A stretch of DNA of 64,000 nucleotides. Source: Hemicordylus capensis (Eukaryota > Chordata > Lepidosauria > Squamata > Cordylidae). The position numbers were made by a program, and so were the translations under genes. Numbering within the stretch: position 1 is the first letter of the stretch; the number at the start of each line of letters is the position of its first letter. Positions 1 to 10,942 of the stretch are shown here, piece by piece. The notes beneath the pieces are model-generated. The model saw only the letters and a list, made by a program, of their open reading frames with translations, was not told the DNA's origin and did no database searches. The stretch is taken from positions 429,876,063 to 429,940,062 of the forward strand of contig NC_069657.1 in assembly GCF_027244095.1 (NCBI RefSeq), in the 5' to 3' direction.

Positions 1-428
1 AAATACCTGCCTGAAGTGAATTTTCATAACACCAATCACTGGCCAAGATTTTAGTGGGGAAAAGATTAGTGGAAATTAGTTGTTATAGATCTAATCTCAA
101 TTGAAAGTTTAAGGTAGCCCACTATTATTATTATTATTTTTTTTAAACTTATATACCACTTTCAACAAAAACAAAAGTTGTTTATGTAGCAAAAGGTACT
201 GTATATGAAAATGGTTCCCTGCCCCAAGAGCTCATAATCTAAATAAATAAATAAAGACAATGCAAGCAACAGCCACTGGAGACATACTATGGACAGAAGA
301 GAGCGATCACTGCCTCTTTGCCCAGTTAATAGGGGTTAGCCATTAGCTGAAGTAAGGAGCATTAAACCTGCCTAGTATTCACAGAGGTGATACATTCGTA
401 TTCGGCCTGTATCAGATACAATGGGTTA
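1..428. repeat. LINE 3'-tail fragment and unassigned sequence
   Basis: About 122-250 reads on the minus strand as a LINE 3' tail: an AAATA repeat at one end, and a line resembling the 'accactttcaac' end common to L2-like tails. Nothing recognisable lies on either side. Confidence 0.4.
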
Positions 429-620
429 TGGGATGGGGCTGCAGCTCAGTGGAAGAACATCTGCTTTGCATACAGAAGGTCCCCAGTTCAATCCCTGACA
501 TCACCAGGTAGGGCTGGGAAAAATGCCTGCCTGAAATCTTGGAGAGATGCTGCCAGTCAGAGTACACAATACTGAGCTAGATGGACTCAGTTTAAGGCAG
601 CTTCCCATGTTCATTTATCC
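429..620 (+). repeat. tRNA-derived SINE (type A)
   Basis: Begins GGGATGGGGCTGCAGCTCAG, a tRNA-like box A; box B is near 485 (CAGTTCAATCC). The body has the shared 'gctgggaaaaatgcctgcctg' region and a 3' 'ctgagctagatggactca' tail. The same SINE recurs at 4.8, 7.5, 14.5, 17.2, 21.2, 44.6 and 47.1 kb. Confidence 0.8.
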
Positions 621-2109
621 TCCATACAAAAATAAAAACTCTTAAAAAAAATCCCTACATAGAAAATAAGCATCTGAGAGGAAAGTGTTTGCTTGTTTGA
701 GCATTCAATCATGTAAACCACCATCTGCCCCCCGCAATATAGCCCAGCCACAGGCCTACCACCCTGGTGAAAATGGAAGGGGGAAAAATACCTCCAAGAA
801 GTTCTCAAGGGCAAAAGGAGAACCTAAAAGCTGCACCTCACACAAGCAGAGAGATAGCAGTTTTAGTGTCCAATCTAGTTTCCACAGGCACACCAGGATC
901 AGCGATGCAAAGGATGTCCCTTAGGCAATGCAATACAAAGCACGGAGCTTGGAGGTGGGAGGAGAGAAAGATAGACAGGGATTCAGACAGCAGCAGTAAC
1001 AAGACCTCCAATTGTCCACCGATGACCAAGGGCTTTTCATTTAGGCTGCTATTTTAGACAACGATGACTGAACAATGACTGAACACAGTCTCTCAAAGAG
1101 CGTTTCCCCGGCTCCATTAGCACTGACAGCCTCTTTATGGTGGCGCCTTCCTGCTACGGGCTTGTGACAGCCAGTCATTAGCTTAGTGACACTGGTTACA
1201 ATACAAGATGTCAGAACACAGACAGAGTCCAGGAGTGGCTAACATTGGTATCCTGCTCCTCGCAGGCAGAATTACAGAAGATGGGAGCCCCGCTGAGCAA
1301 TTATTTAGCACAGGATGGGACTTTCTTATATAAATTCTTTGTGTGCATGCTAGAAATATCAGATCAACACTGAAAGAGGATAAGGGAGGGGAGAATTTAG
1401 GTTTATTTTTAAGTCTTTGTGTTCCCAGAAGCAGCTGGGCTACGACAAATCCCTTCCGTGCACTGCTAAAGCACTCCCATCACATCTTCCTCAGAAACAT
1501 CCACCCAAAGCTCCTCCTAGCTTTTCCATCCCAGCTCTGTCTATGGGGAGTCAGCCCTGATGGTTAAATGGAACCTCCATGTTCAGAGGTGAAATACCTC
1601 TGAATACCAGGTGCAATGGACATACTACAGGAGAAGACCATCACACCCAGCATGTGAACTTCCAGACACATTTGATCAAACATTGCTGCAAACAGAAGAT
1701 TGGACTAGAACAGGTGGAGACAGGCCCCAAATATCAGACACCCAATAAAATTAATTTCTCCTTCAATTAATTTTCCACCAGAATATACATCTCCCACTGA
1801 AATCCTCCCAGTTTTTCTGAGATATCTTCAAATTCATTGAAAGAGATTGTATTCCCCCCACTTCCATTTCCCTCCCTGTTCACCCAAATTCATTCTTATG
1901 CACATAGTGTTCCCCCAAAATTAGTTTAGCTCACATGATTAACCCTTCAAGATACACTCTCCCATAATCCTCTCCAGCTAATTTTCCCCTCTCACAAGAG
2001 AAAGAAAAATCCCAATTTGTCCCAATGATGCCTTGTCTCCCCTTCAATCTTACTCCAGCAGCACCATGATCCTACCTATGCCTTAGCAGCAACTTAAATA
2101 GGCTGGAGA
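621..2109. other. No gene or clear repeat recognised
   Basis: Mixed-composition sequence with only short, overlapping open frames on both strands and no protein-family signal. 1130-1260 and 1780-2080 are C- and T-rich but show no repeat copy elsewhere in the window. Confidence 0.5.
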
Positions 2110-2242
2110 CAGTGCTCCCTGTAACAGGGATTTCCAGATGTTGTTGACTACAACTCCCAGAATCCCCAGCTGCAATGGCCTTTGGCTGAGGATTCTGGGA
2201 ATTGTGGTCAACATCTGGGAATCCTTGTTACAAGGAACACTA
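2110..2242. mobile_element. hAT-type MITE with 8-bp target duplication
   Basis: 133 bp, ends CAGTGCTCCC and TAGTGTTCC as inverted repeats. Flanks are gctggaga (2102-2109) and gttggaga (2243-2250), 7 of 8 matching, as hAT transposons leave. The interior 'actacaactccca' is the palindromic core common to amniote MITEs of this kind. Confidence 0.75.
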
Positions 2243-2250
2243 GTTGGAGA

Positions 2251-4760
2251 GCAAAGGTTATGGGATTTAAAAAAATGACTTTAAAGAAGGGACAGCAAGC
2301 CAATCCATAGCCACCTATCACCCACGAGAACAGGCCCACTTACTTCTGCCTCTCGCCACCCACTTAATGCGGCCCAAACAGCATTCAAACTTTACCTGTA
2401 GGGGCAAGCAAAGAACAAGCCCTTTATGTGTACAGTACTTGTGCCAAAACACATAGTCTTGGTGCCCCAGTCATCAAGTTATTAATTTATTTCATGTACT
2501 TCATTTTAATTTAAGGGAAAATTTGCTGTTTCTGAAATTACGATCATGGCAGGCTGAATTTTGGAGGGGGTTGGGTACAACTAAGTGCCTAAGGTGGCAC
2601 TTTAGCCTGTGAAATAAGCTTGCCCAAGTGTCAGAAGACTGGCCAAATCCAAAGCCTTATTGCACAGAATAACTTCTGCAGTACAGCCTTGACATTTTCA
2701 AGTGAATGTCATATTGCTGGCTGGAGAACAGAGCATTCAGCATGTTCCAGGCACTTTTATGCTTAATAGGAAGTTTTCCTGTTAAGTCTTGAATATTTAC
2801 TATACTGCATTTAAAAAAAAAATCCTTAACACTCATTTTGTCTCCAAATTGTAGTCACAATTTAGAAGGATACAAAGGATACAAACAACACACAAGCTTT
2901 TTTTGCGGCGGGGGTGGATGGGTATTAAAAATGTTTATGAAAAGGAAAATGAGACTTGGTGCAGGCTTGTAGCCAGCCTAAATGTTTAGGGAAGGCACCA
3001 CAAAAAGTAAGGGGGGCAGCTTGACTGGCCCCCATCAGTCCCAAGTGCAAGCAACATTCAGTTATTTAAAAATTGTTTGTAAAAAATTTGGGGCAGAAAA
3101 AAGTTTGGGGGGGGCAGATCCGCCCTAGTCCCTGCTCCCCAAATGGGTGGCCAAGTTGCTGATAAAACCTTAAGGACTTTATGAAAACAGTAGTAAGAGG
3201 TAACATTATAGCATAAATGATACTGCAAAAGTAAAATCATAGACAAGTTAGTCCCTTACATATAATGTATCTATTTTTTAAAAAGACGATTCAAATGTAG
3301 ATATTCTTTTCTCTAAGAACATACTTCAAATTGTCTTATAATATCCCATAGTTTAATGCCTTTGTACACCTCGGCACTTTTTGCTATTATCTTTGGTTAG
3401 ACTACTTTTCTTTCAAATGTGGTACCCAAATGATGGAGCTAAGCCACTGCAATGCTAAAAAAAATAGAAAGTCATTTGTTGTCTCCCTCCTGTTAACAAA
3501 AGATTCTTCTGCTAACACTTCTAGAATGATGGTTGCCTTGTTAACAAGAGAGTCACAGTGACAATAGCCCAGGGCCAAAATCTACATGATGTGGGAGATC
3601 TGTGGAGTAGTTCCCACCTTTTTCTTTTTAAATTGCAGCTATACAAACTCCAAACATGATCTGAACAGCAGTGGAAGGAGAGAAGGATAATTAACCCTTT
3701 CCTCACCAGCAGCTTCTACACTGTACACTGCTTTACTCCTGGGGGCAGGGCAGGGGGGAATACATGGATCCAAGATGCTTTCTCTTGGGAAGAGGAAAGT
3801 CAAGGTGGGTGTGGCATTTCCATTGAGAAAAAGGCCCAAGGAGGGAGGGGTAAACATTCCTCTCCCCTCCCACCACTGCACCAATCCAATCCAGAGTCCC
3901 CTTGAAGAACCAATTATTTTGAAATTTCATAACCTGCTTTTATTACTACATTCAAGGTAGCTTACAAAAAAAGTTTAACACAACAACATAAAAGAAAAAC
4001 AAACAAAAAAACCACAAACAGAAGCCACCACAAACAGAAGCCACCACAATTAAGGAGAGGGGGGGGGAAGCCAGTTGGAACAAGAACATCTTAACAAGCC
4101 AATGAAACACTGGCAAGGATGGCGCCAATCAGACCTCTTGGATCTTCACAACAACAACAACAACAGGAGACACTCCATACATTTGGCTCTTGCATCATGT
4201 CCATTCTGACACAGTGACCAGTTGCCAGCTGTTCCTAAACCAAATAAAGAGGTTGGCCAACTTGGGCACTTGTCAAAGGTCCACAGCCAACAAAGAGTCC
4301 ACAGCTGACCTTGCAGTCCACCCTGTTGTCATGACTCTGGCCCCAAAGTTGCTCTACCGCCATGCCGTAACCAATGCTGATGAAGAAGGAACATCAACTG
4401 CTTCTCACCACAGCCTGGCAAGCCATCCCACTGGAGTCTAGCAAGCTTACCATATGATGGTGGGTAGCAGCAGTGGACACACCTTCAGCAGAAGCACCAT
4501 ATTGGAATCCCCAGATGCCCTGAACCCAATATATATCAGCGCATCTGGAGGTTTTAAAATGGTACAAAGAAGGTACCACCGCCATCCCTGCTGACCAGAA
4601 AGCTTAGCCCATTGGTCACTTTTTCTAACATACTTAGTCTTGAATGCTGGATGAAATAGATTATTTAGCGTATAACCAAAATGTATAAATGTTCAGCATA
4701 TTTAGTAATAAAAATGTACCATCCTTGCAATATAAAGGTGGCATAGATGAAAAACAAGGA
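2251..4760. other. Mostly unassigned; LINE-tail remnant at about 3930-4030
   Basis: 3935-4010 reads on the minus strand as an A-rich LINE 3' end. 2970-3150 contains G-runs and resembles degraded DNA-transposon sequence but has no clear ends. 4148-4165 is a short CAA repeat. No coding signal. Confidence 0.35.
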
Positions 4761-4912
4761 GATGGTGCACAAGAGCTGGTCTTGGGGTAGCAAGCATGAA
4801 TTGTCCCCTTTGCTAAGCAGGGTCCACCCTGGTTGCATTTGAATGGGAGACTAGAAGTGTGAGCACTGTAAGATATTCCCCACAGGGGATGGGGTTGCTC
4901 TGGGAAGAGCAC

Positions 4913-5124
4913 CAGGGATGTGCATGCGCATGTGGACACTTCTGGTTTGAAGCTGACCGGGGCAGCAAGGAGGTATGCTGCTGCCCTGCGCCAGCTATTT
5001 TGGTGAGAGCGCTGGCGAGAGAAATGCAGTGGGCGGGGGAGCAAGGACACCCTCTCTCCTCCTTAAAAGGTAATCTCCCCCCCCGCTGCTAAACTGGCCA
5101 AATGCCGGGCCATGCACATCCCTA
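4913..5124. mobile_element. hAT-type MITE inside a SINE
   Basis: Inverted ends AGGGATGTGCATG and CATGCACATCCCTA. The flanks aagagcac (4905-4912) and aagagtac (5125-5132) match 7 of 8. The ends resemble those of the elements at 9452, 15813 and 56616. Confidence 0.75.
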
Positions 5125-5233
5125 AAGAGTACCTGCATACTTGCATGCAGAAGTGTGAGCACTGCATGTTCCATCCCTGCGTGTTCCATCCCTGGCATCT
5201 CCAAGATAGGGCTGAGAAAGACTTCTGCCTGCC

Positions 5234-5817
5234 CAGGGGCACAGCAAAGTTCCCGGCAGCTGAGGGACAAAATTCAGCCAGGGGGCCTCCATCGTGACCC
5301 AGAGCCCCAAGCCACACTCCCTGCATCTGATGTCAGATGCAAGGGGGTGGGGCAACCTAATGCCCCAAAACTTCCCCTCCCATTTCTTGAACTGGTGAGC
5401 CTTTCAGTGCGGGAGGGTGGCCGCCGCCACCGCCACAGCCAGCAACAGCACCGGCACGATGGCACAGAGCGGGGTCAGGTGCGGGGCCATTGGGGGTCAC
5501 CGTCCTCCTCCCCCCAGAGCAACGGCAGATTGGGGCCAGACAGCCCCTCCTCCAGCGGCTCCTGCATGGCAGCCAGGGGGAGGAACAGCAGCAAGGAGCA
5601 GTCTGCTGGTAGGAGGACATGTGGGGTGGGGGAGAAAGGAAGCCCCAGTGCGCTTCCTCCCATCACGCGAGTGCAAAGTGCCACGCGCCCCAGCTGCAGG
5701 GCACCAGCGCCTGGCATGGAAAGGGTGGCAGCAGGGCGCACCCCAAGCCTTGTGGGCCCCCTGACTCTCCAGGCCTGGGGACATTTGTCCCCCCATGTCC
5801 AATGGACTACACCCATG
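5234..5817. mobile_element. GC-rich nonautonomous DNA element inside the same SINE
   Basis: The SINE body is continuous if this 584-bp block is removed. Ends are CAGGGGCACAGC and CTACACCCATG, whose reverse complement is CATGGGTGTAG; these resemble the MITE at 27181. A repeated CCTGC borders both sides. It is strongly GC-rich with open frames in several registers, none protein-like. Confidence 0.55.
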
Positions 5818-5912
5818 CCTGCAACCTTGGATAAGCTGCTGCCAGTCTGTGTAGACAATACTGAGCTAGGTGGACCAATGGTCTGACTCGGTATATGGCA
5901 GCTTCCTATGTT

Positions 5913-6161
5913 CCTCAGAAGGAAATGCACATTTACTGCCCTAAAGACTCATGTAGAAAGTCTCTCTGGGCAACCTTTAGCTTTGTTTGCTTCCCCTACG
6001 CGTTCAGGCCAGTTCTCTAACAGATGCACTCACTTTGCATTTTTAACCTGACACTGAGAACTGTGGCTCCTTCCAGTTTGGGGCTGTTTACACACAAACA
6101 CTCCTTTGCCCAGGATATTAATTCATAAGTGGGGAGAGAAAGCACAAGACATACTCTAAGG
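5913..6161. other. Short unassigned stretch
   Basis: No repeat copy or coding signal seen; includes the left target duplication of the next MITE. Confidence 0.4.
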
Positions 6162-6297
6162 CAAGCCTGCTCAAGTTAGGCCCCCCAGCTGTTCTTGGAC
6201 TACCACTCCCATACTCCCCAGCCACAGTGGCCAATAGCGAGGGATTATGGGAGTTTTAGACCAACATCTGCAGGAGGGGTGAAGTTGAGCAGCCCTG
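6162..6297. mobile_element. hAT-type MITE, perfect 8-bp duplication
   Basis: 136 bp with inverted ends CAAGCCTGCTCAAG and GAGCAGCCCTG. Flanked by identical ctctaagg at 6154-6161 and 6298-6305. Confidence 0.85.
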
Positions 6298-6305
6298 CTC
6301 TAAGG

Positions 6306-7200
6306 GGACAAACTCGATCACTCCTCCCTGTTTGACTCCCGTCCTTTATTTTTGGAATATATCCGGGCTACGGCACAAATAGTTTAATAACTACTTTCAG
6401 AAAATGACTTTTCAAAAAAAGTGTCTGCCCACACTCTGGCTTATTTACAAAAGCACTGTGTGGAACCATATCACGAGTTGTATCGCGTTTGGAGGCTGGT
6501 GGAAATCAGCCAGGCCCTACCCACATAGCCTGTCATCAGAGAGTTACAATCACACTGGATTGCACAACACCCAGCCTTTATCCTGGAGGCAGATGTTCAT
6601 GGCATTCAGTAGGTTTTAATTCTTTTCTATGAAACTAGGCTTAGCAGTGTTTCCTATATTTAAAGATAAGTAAAATGTGACTAGTTTTCAAGGGTCCACA
6701 ATTGCATTGGTTATTGGCAAGTGATTTCCCCCGCCTTCTCAGTCCGGCAAGGTCCCTCGCTCTTCTCCTGAGTCAGAAGCAGCCAGAACAGAGAGGGAAG
6801 TGGTGCTGGCTTTGGAAAGGTCAAGTGAGTTGGTGCGAGGGAGTGGCCTGGGGAGGCGAGCTGGTCTTGGGAGAGTGAATGTCCACTCTTTGACATCTGT
6901 GGCTTTAAAAAAAAACACACACCACACAACTAAAGACCTTTTTAATTTGTTCGGTCTTTTACCCCTTAGGGGCTGCTGGATCTTCCAGCTTTCCTGCTTC
7001 TGCTTGTATTTTTTATGGCAGGGTTCTGTGTGTGTGTGCGTGTGTGGGGGGGGGTGTTTTATGGTTTTTATTGTTTAACTAAATTTAAGGTTTTAAATGT
7101 GATTTTTCTTTTGAATTTTACTGTATTATATTTTTTTTAAAGCACCATGGGATGTCATATAAAAGGTGGTATAAAAATTGAACAAACAAACATACAAATA
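6306..7200. other. Unassigned sequence with LINE tail at 7080-7200
   Basis: 6306-7070 shows no recognisable gene or repeat. 7090-7200 is an L2-like 3' end ending in an A-rich AAATA tail. 7028-7056 is a short GT/G-rich run. Confidence 0.4.
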
Positions 7201-7755
7201 AATCAATAGTGAGTATGAATGGTCCCTTTGGCTAAACAGAGTCTGCTTCGGTTTATATTTGGATGGGAGATTACATGTGAACACAATGGCGCAGCGGGGA
7301 AGTAACTTGCCTAGGGAGCAAGAGGTTGCTGGTTTGAATCCCCACTGGTATGTTTCCCAGACTATGGGAAACACCAATATCGGGCAGCAGCGATATAGGA
7401 AGATGCTGAAAGGCATCATCTCATACTGCAGGGGAGGAGGCAATGGTGAACCCCTACCAAAGACACACACAGGGCTCTGTGGTCACCAGGAGTCAACACC
7501 AGCTGCACAACTTTTCCTTTACAATAAGATTTTCCCCTTAGGGGATGGGGCCATAGCACAGTGGGGCACAGCATCTGCTTTGCATGCAGGAGGTTCCAGG
7601 TTCAATCCTCGGTATCTCCAAGTAGGGCTGGGAAAGACTGCTTCCTGAGATCCTAGAGAGCTGTTTGTCAGTCAGTGTAGACAATACTGAGTTAGAGGGA
7701 CCAATGGTCTGATTCAGGATAAGGCAGCCTCCTAGGTTCCTATAATACTGTAGCA
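7201..7755 (+). repeat. 5S-headed SINE interrupted by a second SINE
   Basis: 7205-7283 is a degraded 5S-like head (GCTAAACAGAGTC, then TGGATGGGAGATT). A different tRNA-derived SINE (type B) lies at about 7284-7520. The type A body then continues at about 7540-7755, with box A at GGGGCCATAGCACAGTGG and box B at GGTTCAATCC. Confidence 0.75.
7284..7520 (+). repeat. tRNA-derived SINE (type B)
   Basis: tRNA-like head: box A near GGCGCAGCGGGGAAGTA, box B GGTTTGAATCC. Body 'tcccagactatgggaaacacc' and 3' part with 'agggctctgtggtcaccagg'. Minus-strand copies lie at 16.7, 44.3 and 62.6 kb. Confidence 0.8.
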
Positions 7756-7849
7756 TTGCTGAAACTATGTAGGTAGGGGTCAGGCCTTTGGATGGGGGAC
7801 CACTGCAAGCCCCAAGTGCAGCAGGGTACACTGTAAATTTAATCCATAT

Positions 7850-8195
7850 TACGGGGAAAGGGCTGTACCTCATTGGTTGAGCACATACTTTGCATAAAGA
7901 GTAGGGCTACACAACTTCAGCCCTCCTGCAGCTGCTGGACTATAACGCCCATAATCCCTGGCTATTGGCCACTGTCGCCTGGAATGATGGGAGTTGTAGT
8001 CCAACAACAGCTAGAAGACAAGAACCTGTGCACCATAGCGGATCCCAGGATCATTCCCTGGCATCTCAAGTCAAAGGGTCAGGTAGCAGGTGAAGGGAAA
8101 GACCTCTCTCTGGTTCAGACCTGCTGTCAGTCAGAGTAGTCCTTGTAGGACCTGATGGATCAATGATCTGACTCAGTATAAGGCACTTCCATACG
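7850..8195 (+). repeat. Degraded type A SINE with inserted MITE
   Basis: The SINE start 'gggctgtacctcattggttgagcac' at about 7861 and its 3' end at 8110-8195 are separated by a MITE at about 7904-8036, which carries the 'ggagttgtagtccaacaaca' core. Confidence 0.6.
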
Positions 8196-8987
8196 AAAGG
8201 ATAAGAAAGCAGCAAGGGTGTGTGTGTCTCTTTCAAGGCTTGGTGTGAGATCTGGGAGATCCCTCTGCCCCATTTCTGACTCATGCTGGGCCTCAGAGGT
8301 ACTTGGAGACATCATTGTTTACTTTCTGCCCCACCCCACCCTCACAGGGTAGGGGCCTTTGGGAGCAACCAGACAAACATTTGCAGAACCCTGCTCATTT
8401 CAGCTGCATCTATGGACCAAAACTGTACATTGGGCAGTTCCGCACATAACGTGGAGCCTACTTGCAAGGCCAATAACCCACTTGTCTGCGACTCTCCGAA
8501 CTCACATCAAGGCAGGGACTTGAGGTTCACTCAAACAGAGATGCGTAAACAAGAATGTCAAACCAAGCGCTGCTCCCATTGAGGGGTGCATTTTGCCTGA
8601 ATTCACACTCTTCATGACACTCTGGTTCATTCCAGGTGAGTCTGGCCCCTTTGCTTTTGGGACCAATGGCTGCAAGGCAGGCTGGGATAGCATTCAGGGC
8701 CTTGTTGGGAGGCCCAGCCAGGGGACATACCTCTAGCTCAACTTGGCTACTTCCACCCAACTGAGATACATGATAATCTGCAGCACCAACTGCAGGTTCT
8801 CTCCATATCTTGGGCTGGTCCTGCCTCATGTGTGAACCTGAGAACTCTTAGGTTCTGCATCCTGTATAGACCTGCCCATTAGGTTAAATGCACCATTTGG
8901 TCCTTTGTGTTGGTTATTTATGAGTGAAACACTGCCTGCAGCAGGGGGGCACCCAATCCGGCATGTGGCAAAGGCCGCCAGTGGTCC
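8196..8987. other. Unassigned sequence
   Basis: No gene or repeat recognised; the open frames present give no family-like protein. Ends at the 5' truncation point of the CR1 copy. Confidence 0.4.
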
Positions 8988-9451
8988 AGATTCAAGAGTC
9001 CTCAAAGAACTCAAATGTGAAATTGCCGACCTCCTTGCTAAAATATTTAACTTATCCCTGATATCGGGCTCTGTACCAGAGGACTGGAGAGTAGCAAATG
9101 TAACACCAATTCTCAAAAAGGGATCCAGGGGCGATCCAGGAAATTGCATGCTGGTTAGCTTAACATCCGTGCCAGGCAAATTGATGGAAAGCATCCTCAA
9201 GGATAAAATTGTAAAGCACATAGAAGAACAGGCCCTGCTGGGAGTGAGCCAGCATGGCTTCTGCAAAGGTAAATCTTGCCTCACCAACCTTCTGGAGTTC
9301 TTTGAGAGTGTCAACGAGTGTGTGGACCAAGGTGATCCAGTTGACATAGTCTACCTGGACTTCCAAAAAGCTTTTGACAAAGTTCCTCATTAAAGACTCG
9401 TGAGGATACTTAGCGGCCATGGGATAAGGGAACAAGTACATGTGTAGATTG

Positions 9452-9964
9452 TAGTGGTGTGCACGAACCGGTCCCGAGGTCATGTTAGAGACCTCCGAAC
9501 CGGTTCGGAACCTGGCCGGTCTGGCACTGGGGGGGTGTCTATCTTTACGGGCGGTGGGGTAGTACTTACCCCTCCCGCCACTCTTCCCCCTCCGGCACTG
9601 CAGTTAAAAGTGAAGTTTTGGGGCCGCAGCGTTCCTCCCTGCCGCCCCTGCCCCCGTCGTTGCCTGGAAGTAGAGTACAGTACCAGCACGAATGCGCCTG
9701 TTGCGGCGCGCGCGCACAAGGCAGCAACGGGCACGCACACGCTACGACAGGCGCATGCGTGCTGGTACTGTACTCTACTTCCAGGCAACGACGGGGGCAG
9801 GGGCGGCAGGGAGGAACGCTGCTGCCCCCCAAACTTCACTTTTAACTGCAGCGCCGGAGGGGGAAGAGCGGCGGGAGGGGTAAGTACTACCCCCTTGCCC
9901 TTAAAGGTAGACCACCACCACCCCAGCGCCGGACCACACCTCCGTGGTTCCGTGCACACCACTA
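9452..9964. mobile_element. hAT-type MITE with long GC-rich palindrome
   Basis: Ends TAGTGGTGTGCACG and CGTGCACACCACTA are inverted. The flanks gtagattg (9444-9451) and gaggattg (9965-9972) both differ by one base from gtggattg, the sequence of uninterrupted CR1 copies. Inside, arms at about 9555-9705 and 9750-9892 are near-complementary and would fold into a hairpin of about 150 bp. Long open frames on both strands reflect this palindrome, not genes. Confidence 0.85.
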
Positions 9965-10942
9965 GAGGATTGCTAACTGGTTGAAAGACAGGAAACAGAA
10001 GGTAGGTATAAATGGAGAGTTTTCACAATGGAGGAAAGTAAGAAGAGGGGTCCCCCAGGGATCTGTACTGGGACCGGTGCTTTTTAATTTATTCATAAAT
10101 GATCTAGAAGTTGGGGTAAGCAGCAAGGTGGCCAAATTTGCAGATGATACCAAACTCTTTCTGGTAGTGAAATTGATTGTGAGGAGCTCCAAAAGGATCT
10201 CTCCAAACCGAGTGAGTGCAAATGCGGTTCAGTGTTGGCAAGTGTAAAGTGATGCACATTGGGACAAAAAAACCCAACTTCAAGTATACACTGATGGGAT
10301 CTGAACTGTCAGTGAATGACCAAGAGAGGGATCTTGGGATCATCGTGGGCAGCTCGTTGAAAGTGTCGACTCAATGTGCAGCAGCTGTGAAAAAGGCCAA
10401 TTCCATACTAGAGATAATTAGGAAGGGGATTGAAAATAAAACTGCTAATATTATAATGTCCTTATGCAAAACTGTGGTGTGGCCACACCTGGAGTACTCC
10501 GTACAGTTCTGGTCACCACGTCTAAAAAAGGATGTTGTAGAACTGGAAACGGTGCAGCAGAGAGCAACCAATGATGATCGGGGCCTAGAGCACCTTACTT
10601 ATGAGGCAAAGCTACAGCACCTGGGGCTTTTTAGTTTAGAAAAAAGATGACTGCGGGGAGACATGATAGAGGTCTATAAAATCATGCATGGTATGGAGAA
10701 AGAGGATAGAGAGAAATTCTTCTCCCTCTCACATAATACTAGAACCAGGGGTCATTCCATGAAATTGATTGCCAGGAAATCTAGGACCAACAAACGGAAG
10801 TACTTTTTCACACAATGCATAATCAACTTGTGGAATTCTCTGCCACGTTCCAGCCAACAACCTGAAAGGCTTTAAGAGGGGTTTGGATAACTTCATGGAA
10901 GAGAGATCTATCAACGGCTACTAGTCGGAGGGCTATAGGCTA

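Larger units (their letters stand above)
4761..5912 (+). repeat. 5S-headed SINE split by two inserted DNA elements
   Basis: 4768-4875 is 5S rRNA-like (GCTAAGCAGGGTC, then AATGGGAGACT). The tRNA-like body starts at about 4885, is broken at 4913-5124 by a MITE, resumes, and is broken again at 5234-5817. The 3' end 'ctgagctaggtggaccaatg' runs to about 5912. Confidence 0.75.

Noticed and set aside
4768-4875. 5S rRNA gene
   Set aside because: Only the middle and 3' part resembles 5S rRNA, diverged, and it is repeated as a SINE head.
5155-5886. 243-codon open frame on plus and overlapping long frames on minus
   Set aside because: It spans two SINE parts and a GC-rich inserted element. Frames are open on both strands because of composition; no family likeness.
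9454-9984. Frames of 160-176 codons on both strands
   Set aside because: They mirror one another because the sequence is a palindrome in a MITE; not proteins.
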